From NCBI GenBank assembly GCA_965224105.1, contig CBDCYH010000002.1, positions 1,116,001-1,180,000 on the forward strand: DNA of 64,000 nt, read 5' to 3'. A model generated the notes under the pieces. The model worked only from the letters and a program-made list of their open reading frames with translations, was not told the origin of the DNA and ran no database searches. The DNA is from CBDCYH01 sp965224105. GTDB lineage: Bacteria > Bacteroidota > Rhodothermia > Rhodothermales > JABDKH01. Made by a program: the position numbers and the translations under genes. The stretch's first letter is position 1. Every line of letters starts with the position of its first letter. Shown in pieces: positions 33,301 to 41,996 of this stretch.

Positions 33301-36300
33301 CGAAATAGAAATCCGTGTCCATGCAGCGGCCTTACAATTCAAGGATGTGCTTGTTGCACTTGGGCTGAATCCGCAGGGAGATGTTCCGTTGGGCGTTGAA
33401 TGTACCGGGATAGTTACGCGGGTCGGAAAAGCTGTAACACGCTTTGCTGTCGGCGATGCAGTTGTTGCGACCGAGCTGGACAGTTTCCGGACGTACGTGG
33501 TCCGTGATGAGCGTGTCGCTGTTCGCAAGCCCGCCCATATGTCGTTTGAAGACGCGGTCACGATCCCGTCAGCTTTTATCACCGCCTACCACTCGTTGGT
33601 GGAGCGGGCAAATATCAGCACAGGCGACAAAGTCTTAATACATGCTGCCACGGGCGGGGTTGGACAGGCAGCGATTCAGCTCGCCCGCCTTAAGGGAGCG
33701 GACATCTTCGCGACGGCGGGGAGCCCCGAAAAGAGGGCGTACCTGGAGTCGCTAGGTATCACCAATATTTACAATTCCCGATCGGCAGATTTCGAAGAGG
33801 AGATACTTCGCGATACAAATGGACATGGCGTAGACGTTGTGCTCAACTCGCTAACCGGCGATATGCTCACTGCGAGCATTAACGTCCTCGCGGCAAACGG
33901 GATTTTCCTCGAGCTGGGCAAGAAGGAAGTCTACGACAACGATACCATGCCAGAGGTAATCACTCAGCGCAAAGTAGACTACATCCCGATAGACATTGAC
34001 GAGATTCGGGTAGACTCGCCGGACGAGTTCGCTGAACGATTTGACAAGTTGATACAGCTATTCCGCTCAGGTGATCTCTCGGCTTTGCCCGTTACGATTT
34101 TCCATTGGAGCAACGCCCGGGATGCTTTCAAGTTGATGGCCGAAACGCGTCACATCGGGAAGGTTGTACTGTCGCTCATTCCCCGTAATGAGGAAATCAT
34201 TACAGTTACCGCTGGTTCGTCTTTCGCCCAGGTCAATGACAACGAGTTCTCCATCGATCCATCCAGTGTTGATCAATATGGCAGCCTGCTGGATGCGCTC
34301 GGGCCGCGCGCGCTTAAAATCGAACGTGTCATTCACTGTCTGAATGTCGATGCCGAACCGGCGAACCTCCTGGTTGATTCACCAAGTGACAAATTTGCGA
34401 ATAGTTTTAAGAGCCTGTTCGCTCTGGCGAAAGCGTTCGGGGAGCGGGAGATCTCGCAACCGGTTTCTCTAACAGTGCTGTCGACTGGACTACAGAGAAT
34501 TGCAAACGAGTCCGTTCCGGACCCAGCAATTGCGCTACTCACGGGACCTGTGTCCGTAATACCTCGGGAGTACCCCAATATTTCTTGTAGATCCATCGAT
34601 ATCGATCCGGCTGATCGACGACACACAGCCCTCGTGGTTGAACAATTACGAAGAGATCTAACATCCTCTGGGACGGAGAAAATAGTCGCCTTCCGCGGGA
34701 GAGACCGGTGGGTTCAGACACTCGAGTCCGTGGAGCTGACCCAAGCGGGACATGGTTGGGTGAAGGAGAATGGTACGTATTTAATCACCGGCGGTTTTGG
34801 GGGAATAGGATATTCAGTCGCAACGCACCTGGCTGCATCAGGCAGGACCGTCAACATAGCATTGGTTTCCAGATCTGCGCCGATAGATGAGACCGGCCTG
34901 ACGCCCATCCAACGAACAAAGCTGCAGAACCTGAAAGATAGAGGAGCCAATGTCTCGTTCTTCCGCGCGAACGTTGCTGACAAAACAGCGATGGCAGAGG
35001 CGGTAGAGAAAATCCGAAACAATTATGGTGCAATCACTGGCGTGTTTCACGCTGCGGGGCTTGTGGATGACAACCTTATCGCACTGAAGAGTGCGGATTC
35101 CATTAATGCCGTTCTGGGCCCAAAAGTTAAAGGGACACTTGTTCTGCACCACCTGCTTGCGAAAGAACCGTTGGATCTTTTGGTCCTGTTTTCTTCCCTG
35201 GGGACATTCCTTGGGTTGCCTGGCCAGATCGACTACACGGCTGCGAGCTCTTTTCTGGACGCTTACGCACAAAACCAATCTGGACGTACAGACCGACGCG
35301 TGGTGTCCATCAATTGGGGCGCCTGGCAGCAAGTTGGTATGGCAGCGCGATTGGACGGCTCCGAAGACATTACTGCACTGGCGGCAACTGCTGTCGAGCT
35401 GCCTCTGCTCGATCACGTGTTTAGACCGACAGACAATACGATTGAGTATTCGCGCACGTTCTCACCGGAGGATGATTGGATCCTCGACGAGCACAGAAGC
35501 CCTCTGGGCCAATCGATCATGCCCGGCACTGGTTATCTGGAATTGCTTCGCGAGGCTCTGCACGAAACCGGTGGTGCTCATCCGATTCAGGTGGACGAGG
35601 TATTCTTCCTCGCTCCGCTTGAGGTAGGAAATTCAGAGCAGGTTGATGTCCGCGTGCGACTGGAAAGGCGAGACCAGGAGTACAATTTCTCCGTTTCGAG
35701 TCGTGTCGAGGCGTCGGCTGAATGGCTAGACCATGTGATCGGTAGTGCATCATTTATTGATGATGAATCAAGTCAATTTGACCTCAGTGCAGTCAGGAAG
35801 GAGTTTGGGTCGGCATTCAAAGAATCCGATGCAAACGAAAAAACCGCGCAGGAGCGCTTCCTGCAGTTTGGACCACGATGGAGGTGCATTAAGGGCACGG
35901 GCTTTGTCGACAACCGCGCGCTCGGATATTTCGAACTCTCTGATGAATTCGCTTCTGATTGCCTGCAGTACCTCATCCATCCTGCCGTGCTTGACATGGC
36001 AACTGGTTTTGCGCTGCCACTCATACAGGGATACCCGTTTGAATCGGAGTTCTATGTGCCCGTTTCTTACAAGGCACTGAAGGTTTTCCGACCGATGCCA
36101 AAACGGCTCTGGAGTTACATCACACTTGGGGGAAATTCTGGCTCTGAGGTTGTCGATTTTGCAGTGACGCTCGCGGACGAAAACGGCGGTGTGATCTTGC
36201 AGACTGAAGCATTCACGATGAAGAGGATTTCTGCTGATGTGCTTCGAACTCGGAGATCAACAACATCCGAAAGAAAAGAACTTGCACTAGACCTGTCCAA

Positions 36301-37678
36301 AGGCATCGCACCTCAGGAAGGTTTGGATGCTTTGGACCGCGTGCTCTCGGTTGAGTGTGGACCGCAGGTGGCGGTTTCATCCCAGAATATCTCCGCGCTG
36401 ATTACTACTCTCGACGAGCAATACTCCGGGACACGGGACGTAGGCTCTTCGGCGGATGTCGACGTCGTGCACGGACAGGACTACGAGGGGCCGCGAGATG
36501 AAATGGATGCCCGCTTGGCAAATATCTGGCAGGATTTGCTGGGCATCAAACGAATCGGCATAAACGACAACTTTTTTGAACTTGGAGGCCACTCACTCAT
36601 TGCCGTTCGAATGTTCACCAAAGTGCGAAAAGAGTTTGGCGTGGATCTACAGCTTTCTTCGCTGTTTGAGGCACCAACGATTGCATCCTACGGAGACTTA
36701 ATTAGGACAACACTGGGTCTCGAGCCTGCTCCTCATGGGCCAGATGCTGATGCCGCAACACAAATGGCACGCTCCGAGGAGTCGATGGGTGATGGCATTC
36801 CCGCCAGTAAGGGCAAACCGTCTATAGTGCAGCCATCGAAGAATGTACAATCAGATCTTGGGTGGTCTCCGGTTGTACCAATACAGAAGTCCGGTTCTCG
36901 TGCGCCGTTTTTCTGTGTTCATGGAGCAGGCGGCAATGTGCTAAACTTCTGGGACCTCGCTAAATACCTGGGGACGAGCCAACCGTTCTACGGACTCCAG
37001 GCGCGGGGTGTCGACGGATCGCTTCCTCCACACGAAACTTTTGAAGAAATGGCATCGGATTACATTGATGCTATTCGATCGGTACAGCCTCACGGACCCT
37101 ACTGTCTCGGAGGATACTCAGCCGGAGGCGTTGTCGCATTCGAAATGGCTCGGCAGCTAATCGAGAATGGAGAACAGGTTGCGTTTCTTGCATACATCGA
37201 TACATTTAGCCCGAACCTTCCGGAAAAGCCGCCTAAGTCATTTTCGGAAAAGTCATCCAAACACCTCAAGTCGCTATTCACCGAGGGTCCATCGTACGGT
37301 CTCAAGCTCACAAAGACGAGACTGCAATTTGAAAAGAACCGCCTGCGCAAACTTGCGATGAACATGTATCTCGGGATGGGTAAGAAGCTCCCTCTCAACC
37401 TGAGGGAAATCCTAATGATCGAGGCCTATCATCGCGCCGCGAGCAAATACGTAATCAAGTACTTCCCGGGGAAGATCACTCTCTTCACTGCTAGAGATAA
37501 GGGCCTCAACTACGCCCACGTGCCCGACCACATGGGTTGGGAGGGATTGGCAGATGAAGTTGATATTCAGAAGGTGCCAGGCACGCACGACAACCTGGTA
37601 CTCGAGCCGAACGTAAGATTCCTTGTTGAGGCGTTGAGAATCGAACTCGAGCGAGCGCAGTCAGCCGCGACAAAATAG
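30335..37678 (+). CDS. Single-module type I polyketide synthase, KS-AT-ER-KR-DH-ACP-TE
   Basis: The protein has 2447 residues. KS (about 10-430) has Cys184 in TACSTS, His in EAHGTGTP and His in KTNIGHLD. AT (about 525-840) has Ser629 in GHSIGEYA and the HAFHS motif of malonyl-CoA-specific domains. A KR structural segment starts at WFSIPSWKRS. ER (about 985-1290) has the NADPH loop HAATGGVGQAA from His1103. The KR catalytic part has TGGFGGIG from Thr1485 and Tyr1634. A DH-like hot-dog region (about 1705-1990) has His1720 and Asp1887, then ACP (Ser2087 in LGGHSL). TE (about 2190-2440) has Ser2262 in GYSAGG and His in GTHDN. One module with full reduction and its own thioesterase suggests an iterative fatty-acid-like product released as a free acid. 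DH after KR is not the textbook order. The gene stands alone; no phosphopantetheinyl transferase is adjacent. Confidence 0.95.
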   Translation: MSKHQIDIHEDAIAIVGMACRLPGASSPNQYWANLEAVRESIRFFSADELKEAGVSEATMSNPDFVNANGALEGVDMFDARFFGMSPRDAAIMDPQHRIFLECAWEALESAGYDPNQYDGAIGVYAGSGMTSYMMYHLVSNPELLKTVGEFLLRHTGNDKDFLTTRVSYDLNLKGPSVNVQTACSTSLVAIHLASQALLSGECDMALAGGVTVMHDQDKGYTYKEGEILSPDGHCRTFDAASAGTVFGSGAGVVTLKRIGQAIEDGDHIHSVIIGSAVNNDGSLKVSYLAPSVDGQVEVITEALDVADAHPETITLLEAHGTGTPIGDPIEVTALTQAYRAKTSAKGFCTLSSVKTNIGHLDTAAGVASVMKASLALENKKLPGTVHFSSPNPKLGLADTPFVVRPETIDWTTEGIPRRAGVSSLGVGGTNAHLILQEAPDLGPSVHSARKEKLFVLSAKTSAALADVRDNLKTHLLENPHVSIDDVAYTLQVGRQPMEYRVSFTAATVDEAVEKLESLPIPDTVTGATRDVVYMFSGQGSQYVNMAFDLYRNEAMFRQAVDQCAEQFLPELDLDLRQLLYPEPDLESEAAGKLGETAITQPALFTIHYATAKLLMSWGVMPTAMIGHSIGEYAAACLAGVFTLQDAVRVVAARGRLMQAMQPGKMLTAAITEDEAARFVTDELSIAALNAPGMLVLSGPEEQLKVVQSALEAEDIPSRILHTSHAFHSPSMEPAVSQFLTTLQSISLGEPKIPFVSNTTGEFIRPDQATSASYWADHIRNPVRFEDGIKTLSGKGPTVFIEVGVGTTLQTFARATTASMAEHSIVGVVRHPKEALADTECAISALGKIWAAGAVPDWSRFYADESRRRVPLPTYPFQRSSHWIDRPEPTNFTEQVNTDKLTEISDWFSIPSWKRSLAKESDSIGGLGTINLVISRAGDPLVRSLTTHLIDKSREANRLVDPLRLVQPEEGDIDRFSITKCERPEPGEREIEIRVHAAALQFKDVLVALGLNPQGDVPLGVECTGIVTRVGKAVTRFAVGDAVVATELDSFRTYVVRDERVAVRKPAHMSFEDAVTIPSAFITAYHSLVERANISTGDKVLIHAATGGVGQAAIQLARLKGADIFATAGSPEKRAYLESLGITNIYNSRSADFEEEILRDTNGHGVDVVLNSLTGDMLTASINVLAANGIFLELGKKEVYDNDTMPEVITQRKVDYIPIDIDEIRVDSPDEFAERFDKLIQLFRSGDLSALPVTIFHWSNARDAFKLMAETRHIGKVVLSLIPRNEEIITVTAGSSFAQVNDNEFSIDPSSVDQYGSLLDALGPRALKIERVIHCLNVDAEPANLLVDSPSDKFANSFKSLFALAKAFGEREISQPVSLTVLSTGLQRIANESVPDPAIALLTGPVSVIPREYPNISCRSIDIDPADRRHTALVVEQLRRDLTSSGTEKIVAFRGRDRWVQTLESVELTQAGHGWVKENGTYLITGGFGGIGYSVATHLAASGRTVNIALVSRSAPIDETGLTPIQRTKLQNLKDRGANVSFFRANVADKTAMAEAVEKIRNNYGAITGVFHAAGLVDDNLIALKSADSINAVLGPKVKGTLVLHHLLAKEPLDLLVLFSSLGTFLGLPGQIDYTAASSFLDAYAQNQSGRTDRRVVSINWGAWQQVGMAARLDGSEDITALAATAVELPLLDHVFRPTDNTIEYSRTFSPEDDWILDEHRSPLGQSIMPGTGYLELLREALHETGGAHPIQVDEVFFLAPLEVGNSEQVDVRVRLERRDQEYNFSVSSRVEASAEWLDHVIGSASFIDDESSQFDLSAVRKEFGSAFKESDANEKTAQERFLQFGPRWRCIKGTGFVDNRALGYFELSDEFASDCLQYLIHPAVLDMATGFALPLIQGYPFESEFYVPVSYKALKVFRPMPKRLWSYITLGGNSGSEVVDFAVTLADENGGVILQTEAFTMKRISADVLRTRRSTTSERKELALDLSKGIAPQEGLDALDRVLSVECGPQVAVSSQNISALITTLDEQYSGTRDVGSSADVDVVHGQDYEGPRDEMDARLANIWQDLLGIKRIGINDNFFELGGHSLIAVRMFTKVRKEFGVDLQLSSLFEAPTIASYGDLIRTTLGLEPAPHGPDADAATQMARSEESMGDGIPASKGKPSIVQPSKNVQSDLGWSPVVPIQKSGSRAPFFCVHGAGGNVLNFWDLAKYLGTSQPFYGLQARGVDGSLPPHETFEEMASDYIDAIRSVQPHGPYCLGGYSAGGVVAFEMARQLIENGEQVAFLAYIDTFSPNLPEKPPKSFSEKSSKHLKSLFTEGPSYGLKLTKTRLQFEKNRLRKLAMNMYLGMGKKLPLNLREILMIEAYHRAASKYVIKYFPGKITLFTARDKGLNYAHVPDHMGWEGLADEVDIQKVPGTHDNLVLEPNVRFLVEALRIELERAQSAATK

Positions 37679-37783
37679 CCTCGATCTTAAACCACGATCT
37701 GTTTTCAAAATCTGGGATCCAGCTTGACGAACAATAGCCACGCGTCGTAGTTATTCGTTGTCTGCTTACCACCCCCAGAATAG

Positions 37784-40645
37784 ATGACCGCGAAACGACC
37801 CGAAGTGAAACCGAGAAAGCGTGTATCCACGAAAAGGAAGACGCGTAATATTGTCATCAAGGGTGCGCGGCAAAACAACCTGAAGAACATCGACCTCGAG
37901 CTAGGTCGAAACAAACTAATCGTCATAACCGGTCCGTCTGGCTCTGGAAAGTCGTCGCTCGCGTTTGACACGATATACGCTGAAGGGCAACGCCGTTACG
38001 TTGAAAGCCTGAGCGCCTATGCCCGACAGTTTCTCGAACGCATGGACAAGCCGGATGTCGACTTCATTTCCGGTCTTGCTCCGGCCATTGCAATTGAGCA
38101 GAGGACTACCACCCGCAATCCCCGGTCAACCGTATCAACGCAAACAGAAATCTATGACCACTGGCGTTTACTCTTTGCCCGGATCGGAAAAACCTATTCG
38201 CCGATAAGCGGTGAGCAGGTAACGCGTGATTCTCCGCGCTCGGTCGCTGCGTTCCTTCAAAACAACCTGGACGATAAGACGCGCTTCTACGTTGGATTCG
38301 ATTTACCCGATTCGCGAAAACTGAGCGTGGCGAAGATATTGCAGGTAATGCAGTCCAGGGGATTTTATCGCATCCTTGTTTCACCCACAGACGCGCAGAA
38401 GAAAAAGGGCAAGGGGCTTGAAGTAGTAGACCTTAACGATCAGGATGCAACGTCGCTCAGAATAAAACGCGAGCGCATCTCGGTTCTCGTTGATCGTCTT
38501 GCTATCAAGCGTGGCAATGAGGCAACCGAGTCGAGAATTGCCGATTCGATTGAGGCGACGTTCAGGGAAGGAAGGGGCAGGTGCAAAGTGCTTTTGGTGG
38601 ATGGTGAGACCTACCGCTTCAGTCAGTTCTTTGAGAAAGATGGGCTCACCTTTGACGAGCCTTCGCCTCACTTGTTTAGTTTCAACAGTCCGCTTGGCGC
38701 GTGCCCGACGTGTCAGGGTTTCGGCTCCGTTCAAGGGCTGGATCCCGATCTCATCATTCCCGACCCGGAGTTGTCTATCAGGCAGGGGGCGATTGCGCCG
38801 TTTCGCACCGAAAGATGGTCGGCACATTTCAGGAAGCTCGTCGCCGAAGCGGCGGACTTGCAACTGGACATAGACAAACCGTTCGACATGCTGACTCCTA
38901 AGGAGAGTGAGTGGATTTGGAATGGCACTGGCAAATACATCGGAATCAATGGCTTTTTCGACTATCTGAAAAAGCGCAACTACAAGATGCATCACCGCAT
39001 ATTCTATGCGCGCTTCAGGGGGTTTTCTGAATGTCCGGACTGTCACGGGTATAGACTCAAGCCCGAAGCATTGTATGTGAAAGTAGGAGGACAGCACGTT
39101 GGTGAAATTGGTGAGCTTACAACCGCTGATGCCCTGGCATTTTTTGAAAACCTTGAGCTGTCCCAGCACGATATCGCGATTGCAGGCCGCGTACTCGATG
39201 AAATCAGAAAGCGTCTTTCCTACCTTGTGCAAGTTGGGCTCGACTATCTGACGCTGGATCGGTTGGCGCACACTCTGTCTGGAGGTGAAAGCCAACGTAT
39301 CAATCTTGCAACCTCTCTGGGCTCTTCTCTCGTAGGATCGCTATATGTTTTGGATGAACCATCTATCGGGCTGCATCCGCGCGACTCCGATCGTCTGATC
39401 GGAATTCTCGAACATCTCCGGGATATTGGGAATACCGTCATTGTCGTAGAGCACGATGAGGAAATGATGCGGCGCTCGGATGAGATAGTCGATATGGGAC
39501 CGGGCGCAGGAACGCTCGGCGGATCCGTGGTCTTTCACGGAACTACCGCACAACTTGAGAAATCGAAATCGTCACTTACCGGGCAGTATTTGTCGGGTGT
39601 AAAGAGCATTCCGGTTCCATCCGAGCGGCGACTACCCGACCTAAACAACAACATTGTTGTCAACGGAGCGCGCGAGCATAATTTGAAGCGAATTGATGTG
39701 CGATTCCCGCTCAAGATGATCGTGTGCGTAACCGGAGTAAGCGGATCCGGCAAGTCAACCCTGGTACACCACACGCTCTACAACGGACTCCGGAAACTCA
39801 AAGGTTTGCATGATGGCGCGCAGCGAATTGGCGCACATCAGTCAATAAAAGGACATGTGCTCGTAGACCAGGTTGAAATGGTCGACCAAACTCCAATTGG
39901 CAAATCTCCTCGCTCCAATCCTGTCACCTACATCAAATTGTTTGGAGCCGTTAGGGAGTTATTGTCCCAGACGCACCAGGCACAGATCCGAGGTTACCGT
40001 CCTGGATACTTTTCCTTCAACGTCCCCGGAGGAAGGTGCGAAGCGTGCCAGGGAGAAGGCGTTGTGCGCATAGAGATGCAGTTCCTCGCTGACCTGTTTT
40101 TGGAATGCGAGGCATGTAAGGGAAGGCGGTACAAGCAGGAGGCGCTCGAAATCACCTACAAGGGAAAGAACGTTTATGATATTTTGGGATTGACCGTATC
40201 CGAGGCGCTTGAGTTTTTCGATGGTCACAAGGGCATCACTCGAAAACTATCCACTCTTGACGAGATTGGTCTGGGCTACTTGACTCTCGGTCAACCCGCT
40301 AACACCCTTTCGGGCGGAGAGGCACAGCGAATAAAGCTCGCGGCTCACCTTTCTAAACGCAACAACCAACATACGCTCTACATTTTCGATGAGCCGACCA
40401 CCGGCTTGCATTTCGAGGACGTGCGTAAGTTGATGCTGGCGTTCAATCGGCTGGTTGCGGAAGGCCACTCGGTGATAATCATTGAGCACAACCTCGACGT
40501 GATTAAGTCTGCGGATTGGATCATTGACATGGGTCCAGAAGGGGGAATCCGCGGTGGTTTTGTTGTCGCCCAGGGTACGCCGGAAAGCTTGGCGGAGCAC
40601 GACACAAGTCATACCGGTCGCTTCTTAAAACCACTACTCGCGTAG
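37784..40645 (+). CDS. uvrA: Excinuclease ABC subunit A
   Basis: The 953 residues match UvrA. The first Walker A is GPSGSGKSSLAFDTIYAEGQ, followed by RRYVES. The zinc-finger cysteines occur in CPTCQGFG and CPDCHGYR. LSGGESQRINLATSLGSSL and LDEPSIGLHPRD form the first ABC signature and Walker B. The second half repeats these: GVSGSGKSTLVHHTLYNGL, CEACQGEG and CEACKGRR, LSGGEAQRIKLA, FDEPTTGLH. UvrA dimers find bulky DNA lesions and load UvrB. uvrB and uvrC are not here. The gene starts 105 bp after the PKS stop codon. A GT4 gene follows after about 140 bp on the same strand. Confidence 0.97.
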   Translation: MTAKRPEVKPRKRVSTKRKTRNIVIKGARQNNLKNIDLELGRNKLIVITGPSGSGKSSLAFDTIYAEGQRRYVESLSAYARQFLERMDKPDVDFISGLAPAIAIEQRTTTRNPRSTVSTQTEIYDHWRLLFARIGKTYSPISGEQVTRDSPRSVAAFLQNNLDDKTRFYVGFDLPDSRKLSVAKILQVMQSRGFYRILVSPTDAQKKKGKGLEVVDLNDQDATSLRIKRERISVLVDRLAIKRGNEATESRIADSIEATFREGRGRCKVLLVDGETYRFSQFFEKDGLTFDEPSPHLFSFNSPLGACPTCQGFGSVQGLDPDLIIPDPELSIRQGAIAPFRTERWSAHFRKLVAEAADLQLDIDKPFDMLTPKESEWIWNGTGKYIGINGFFDYLKKRNYKMHHRIFYARFRGFSECPDCHGYRLKPEALYVKVGGQHVGEIGELTTADALAFFENLELSQHDIAIAGRVLDEIRKRLSYLVQVGLDYLTLDRLAHTLSGGESQRINLATSLGSSLVGSLYVLDEPSIGLHPRDSDRLIGILEHLRDIGNTVIVVEHDEEMMRRSDEIVDMGPGAGTLGGSVVFHGTTAQLEKSKSSLTGQYLSGVKSIPVPSERRLPDLNNNIVVNGAREHNLKRIDVRFPLKMIVCVTGVSGSGKSTLVHHTLYNGLRKLKGLHDGAQRIGAHQSIKGHVLVDQVEMVDQTPIGKSPRSNPVTYIKLFGAVRELLSQTHQAQIRGYRPGYFSFNVPGGRCEACQGEGVVRIEMQFLADLFLECEACKGRRYKQEALEITYKGKNVYDILGLTVSEALEFFDGHKGITRKLSTLDEIGLGYLTLGQPANTLSGGEAQRIKLAAHLSKRNNQHTLYIFDEPTTGLHFEDVRKLMLAFNRLVAEGHSVIIIEHNLDVIKSADWIIDMGPEGGIRGGFVVAQGTPESLAEHDTSHTGRFLKPLLA

Positions 40646-40787
40646 TTTACCTCCGTGGCCGCGATCCTGTGCAGAGCGCTCTCCTAAGCTAGGACTGCGT
40701 GATGCGGAAATGCGCAGATTCCCGAACTATAGCGGCGATCTAGTCGTATACTATGGCTACCATCTAGCTGGACCTCATCGCGTCGAC

Positions 40788-41996
40788 ATGGCTCGACCCC
40801 GTCATCAGAAACCGACCCCCAAAATTGCGCTATTTACAGGTGCATACAATCATATTGCTGATGGGGTATCGCTGACGCTCAATAGACTGGTAGGCTACCT
40901 GGAAAAGAATGGTGTTGAGGTTCTTGTTTTTGCCCCAACTTCGAGTACGCCTGCCATAGAGCATGCAGGCACTCTGGAGGCAGTGAAATCCATCGCACTC
41001 CCTGGTCGACCAGACTACCGGATGTCACTCGGATTGACACCGGCAATCAAGCGAAAACTGTCTCGGTTCAAACCGAACATAATCCATATCGCGACTCCCG
41101 ATATGCTTGGATTCGCAGCGCAGAAATACGGGAAGAAAAACAACATCCCCGTTGTCTCCTCTTACCACACGCATTTTAGTTCTTATCTGCAGTACTACAA
41201 AATGGGTTTCATGGAGGGAAATCTTTGGCGCTACCTCCGCTGGTTCTACAAGAACTGCGATCAAATTTATGTACCCTCCCCATCCATGGCCGACGTGTTG
41301 CGTTCGCACGGAATAACAGATGGCCTTGTGCACTGGCCGCGCGGAGTTGACACGTCCCGGTTCTCACCAACACACCGGTCAATGGAGTGGCGGCGCAAAC
41401 ACGGAATGCAGGATGACGAGATCGTTGTTTCTTTTATTAGTCGACTGGTAACCGAAAAGGGTTTGGATATTTTTGCCCAAACACTTCGGCGACTCGAAGA
41501 AGATCGCATACCGTTTGCAACATTGATTGTCGGCGAGGGACCGGCTCGATCAGCTCTCGAGGCTGCACTCCCGAAGGGACATTTTGTCGGCCACCTGCAA
41601 GGCGACGACCTTTCGAGGGCGTACGCATCATCCGATATTTTTCTTTTTCCCAGCCAAACCGAAACGTTCGGAAATGTTACGCTGGAAGCGATGGCATCTG
41701 GAGTGCCGGCCGTCTGTGCAGACGCAACGGGCAGCAATGCATTGGTGGTGGATGGTGTTACTGGCTACCTCGCCCCACCCACTTCCGTCCCCGAGTTTGT
41801 GCGGGCTACCCGAGAGCTGATTGTCAACAACGCAATCAGGGAGCAGATGCGCATCGCTGCGCGACAACGGGCCCTCGAATTTGATTGGGACACTATCCTC
41901 GGTCGCATGATTACGTACTATGGTGAGGTACTGAGAGACCCGGTGGTTGCACCTCCTTTCGTCAAGGCTCATCAGAGTAAATCTCTCGTCAACTAG
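40788..41996 (+). CDS. GT4 glycosyltransferase, SqdX/MgtA-like lipid glycosyltransferase
   Basis: I prefer the ATG at 40788 (MARPRHQKPTPKIALFTGAY); the ATG at 40710 would add 26 unlikely residues. About 402 residues remain. The N-terminal domain contains SYHTHFSSYLQYYKMGFMEG, typical of diacylglycerol glucosyl-, mannosyl- and sulfoquinovosyl-transferases of the SqdX/MgtA group. WPRGVDTSRFSP and GEGPARSALEAAL follow. The E-x7-E pair lies in FPSQTETFGNVTLEAMASGVP. The enzyme should transfer a nucleotide-activated sugar to a membrane lipid at the inner face of the cytoplasmic membrane. The second GT4 gene starts immediately after its stop codon (no gap), so the two are translationally coupled. 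Donor and acceptor are inferred by likeness only. Confidence 0.85.
   Translation: MARPRHQKPTPKIALFTGAYNHIADGVSLTLNRLVGYLEKNGVEVLVFAPTSSTPAIEHAGTLEAVKSIALPGRPDYRMSLGLTPAIKRKLSRFKPNIIHIATPDMLGFAAQKYGKKNNIPVVSSYHTHFSSYLQYYKMGFMEGNLWRYLRWFYKNCDQIYVPSPSMADVLRSHGITDGLVHWPRGVDTSRFSPTHRSMEWRRKHGMQDDEIVVSFISRLVTEKGLDIFAQTLRRLEEDRIPFATLIVGEGPARSALEAALPKGHFVGHLQGDDLSRAYASSDIFLFPSQTETFGNVTLEAMASGVPAVCADATGSNALVVDGVTGYLAPPTSVPEFVRATRELIVNNAIREQMRIAARQRALEFDWDTILGRMITYYGEVLRDPVVAPPFVKAHQSKSLVN

Noticed and set aside
38381..39295. 304-residue open frame on the minus strand
   Set aside because: It lies wholly inside uvrA, whose protein motifs are intact; an antisense shadow frame.
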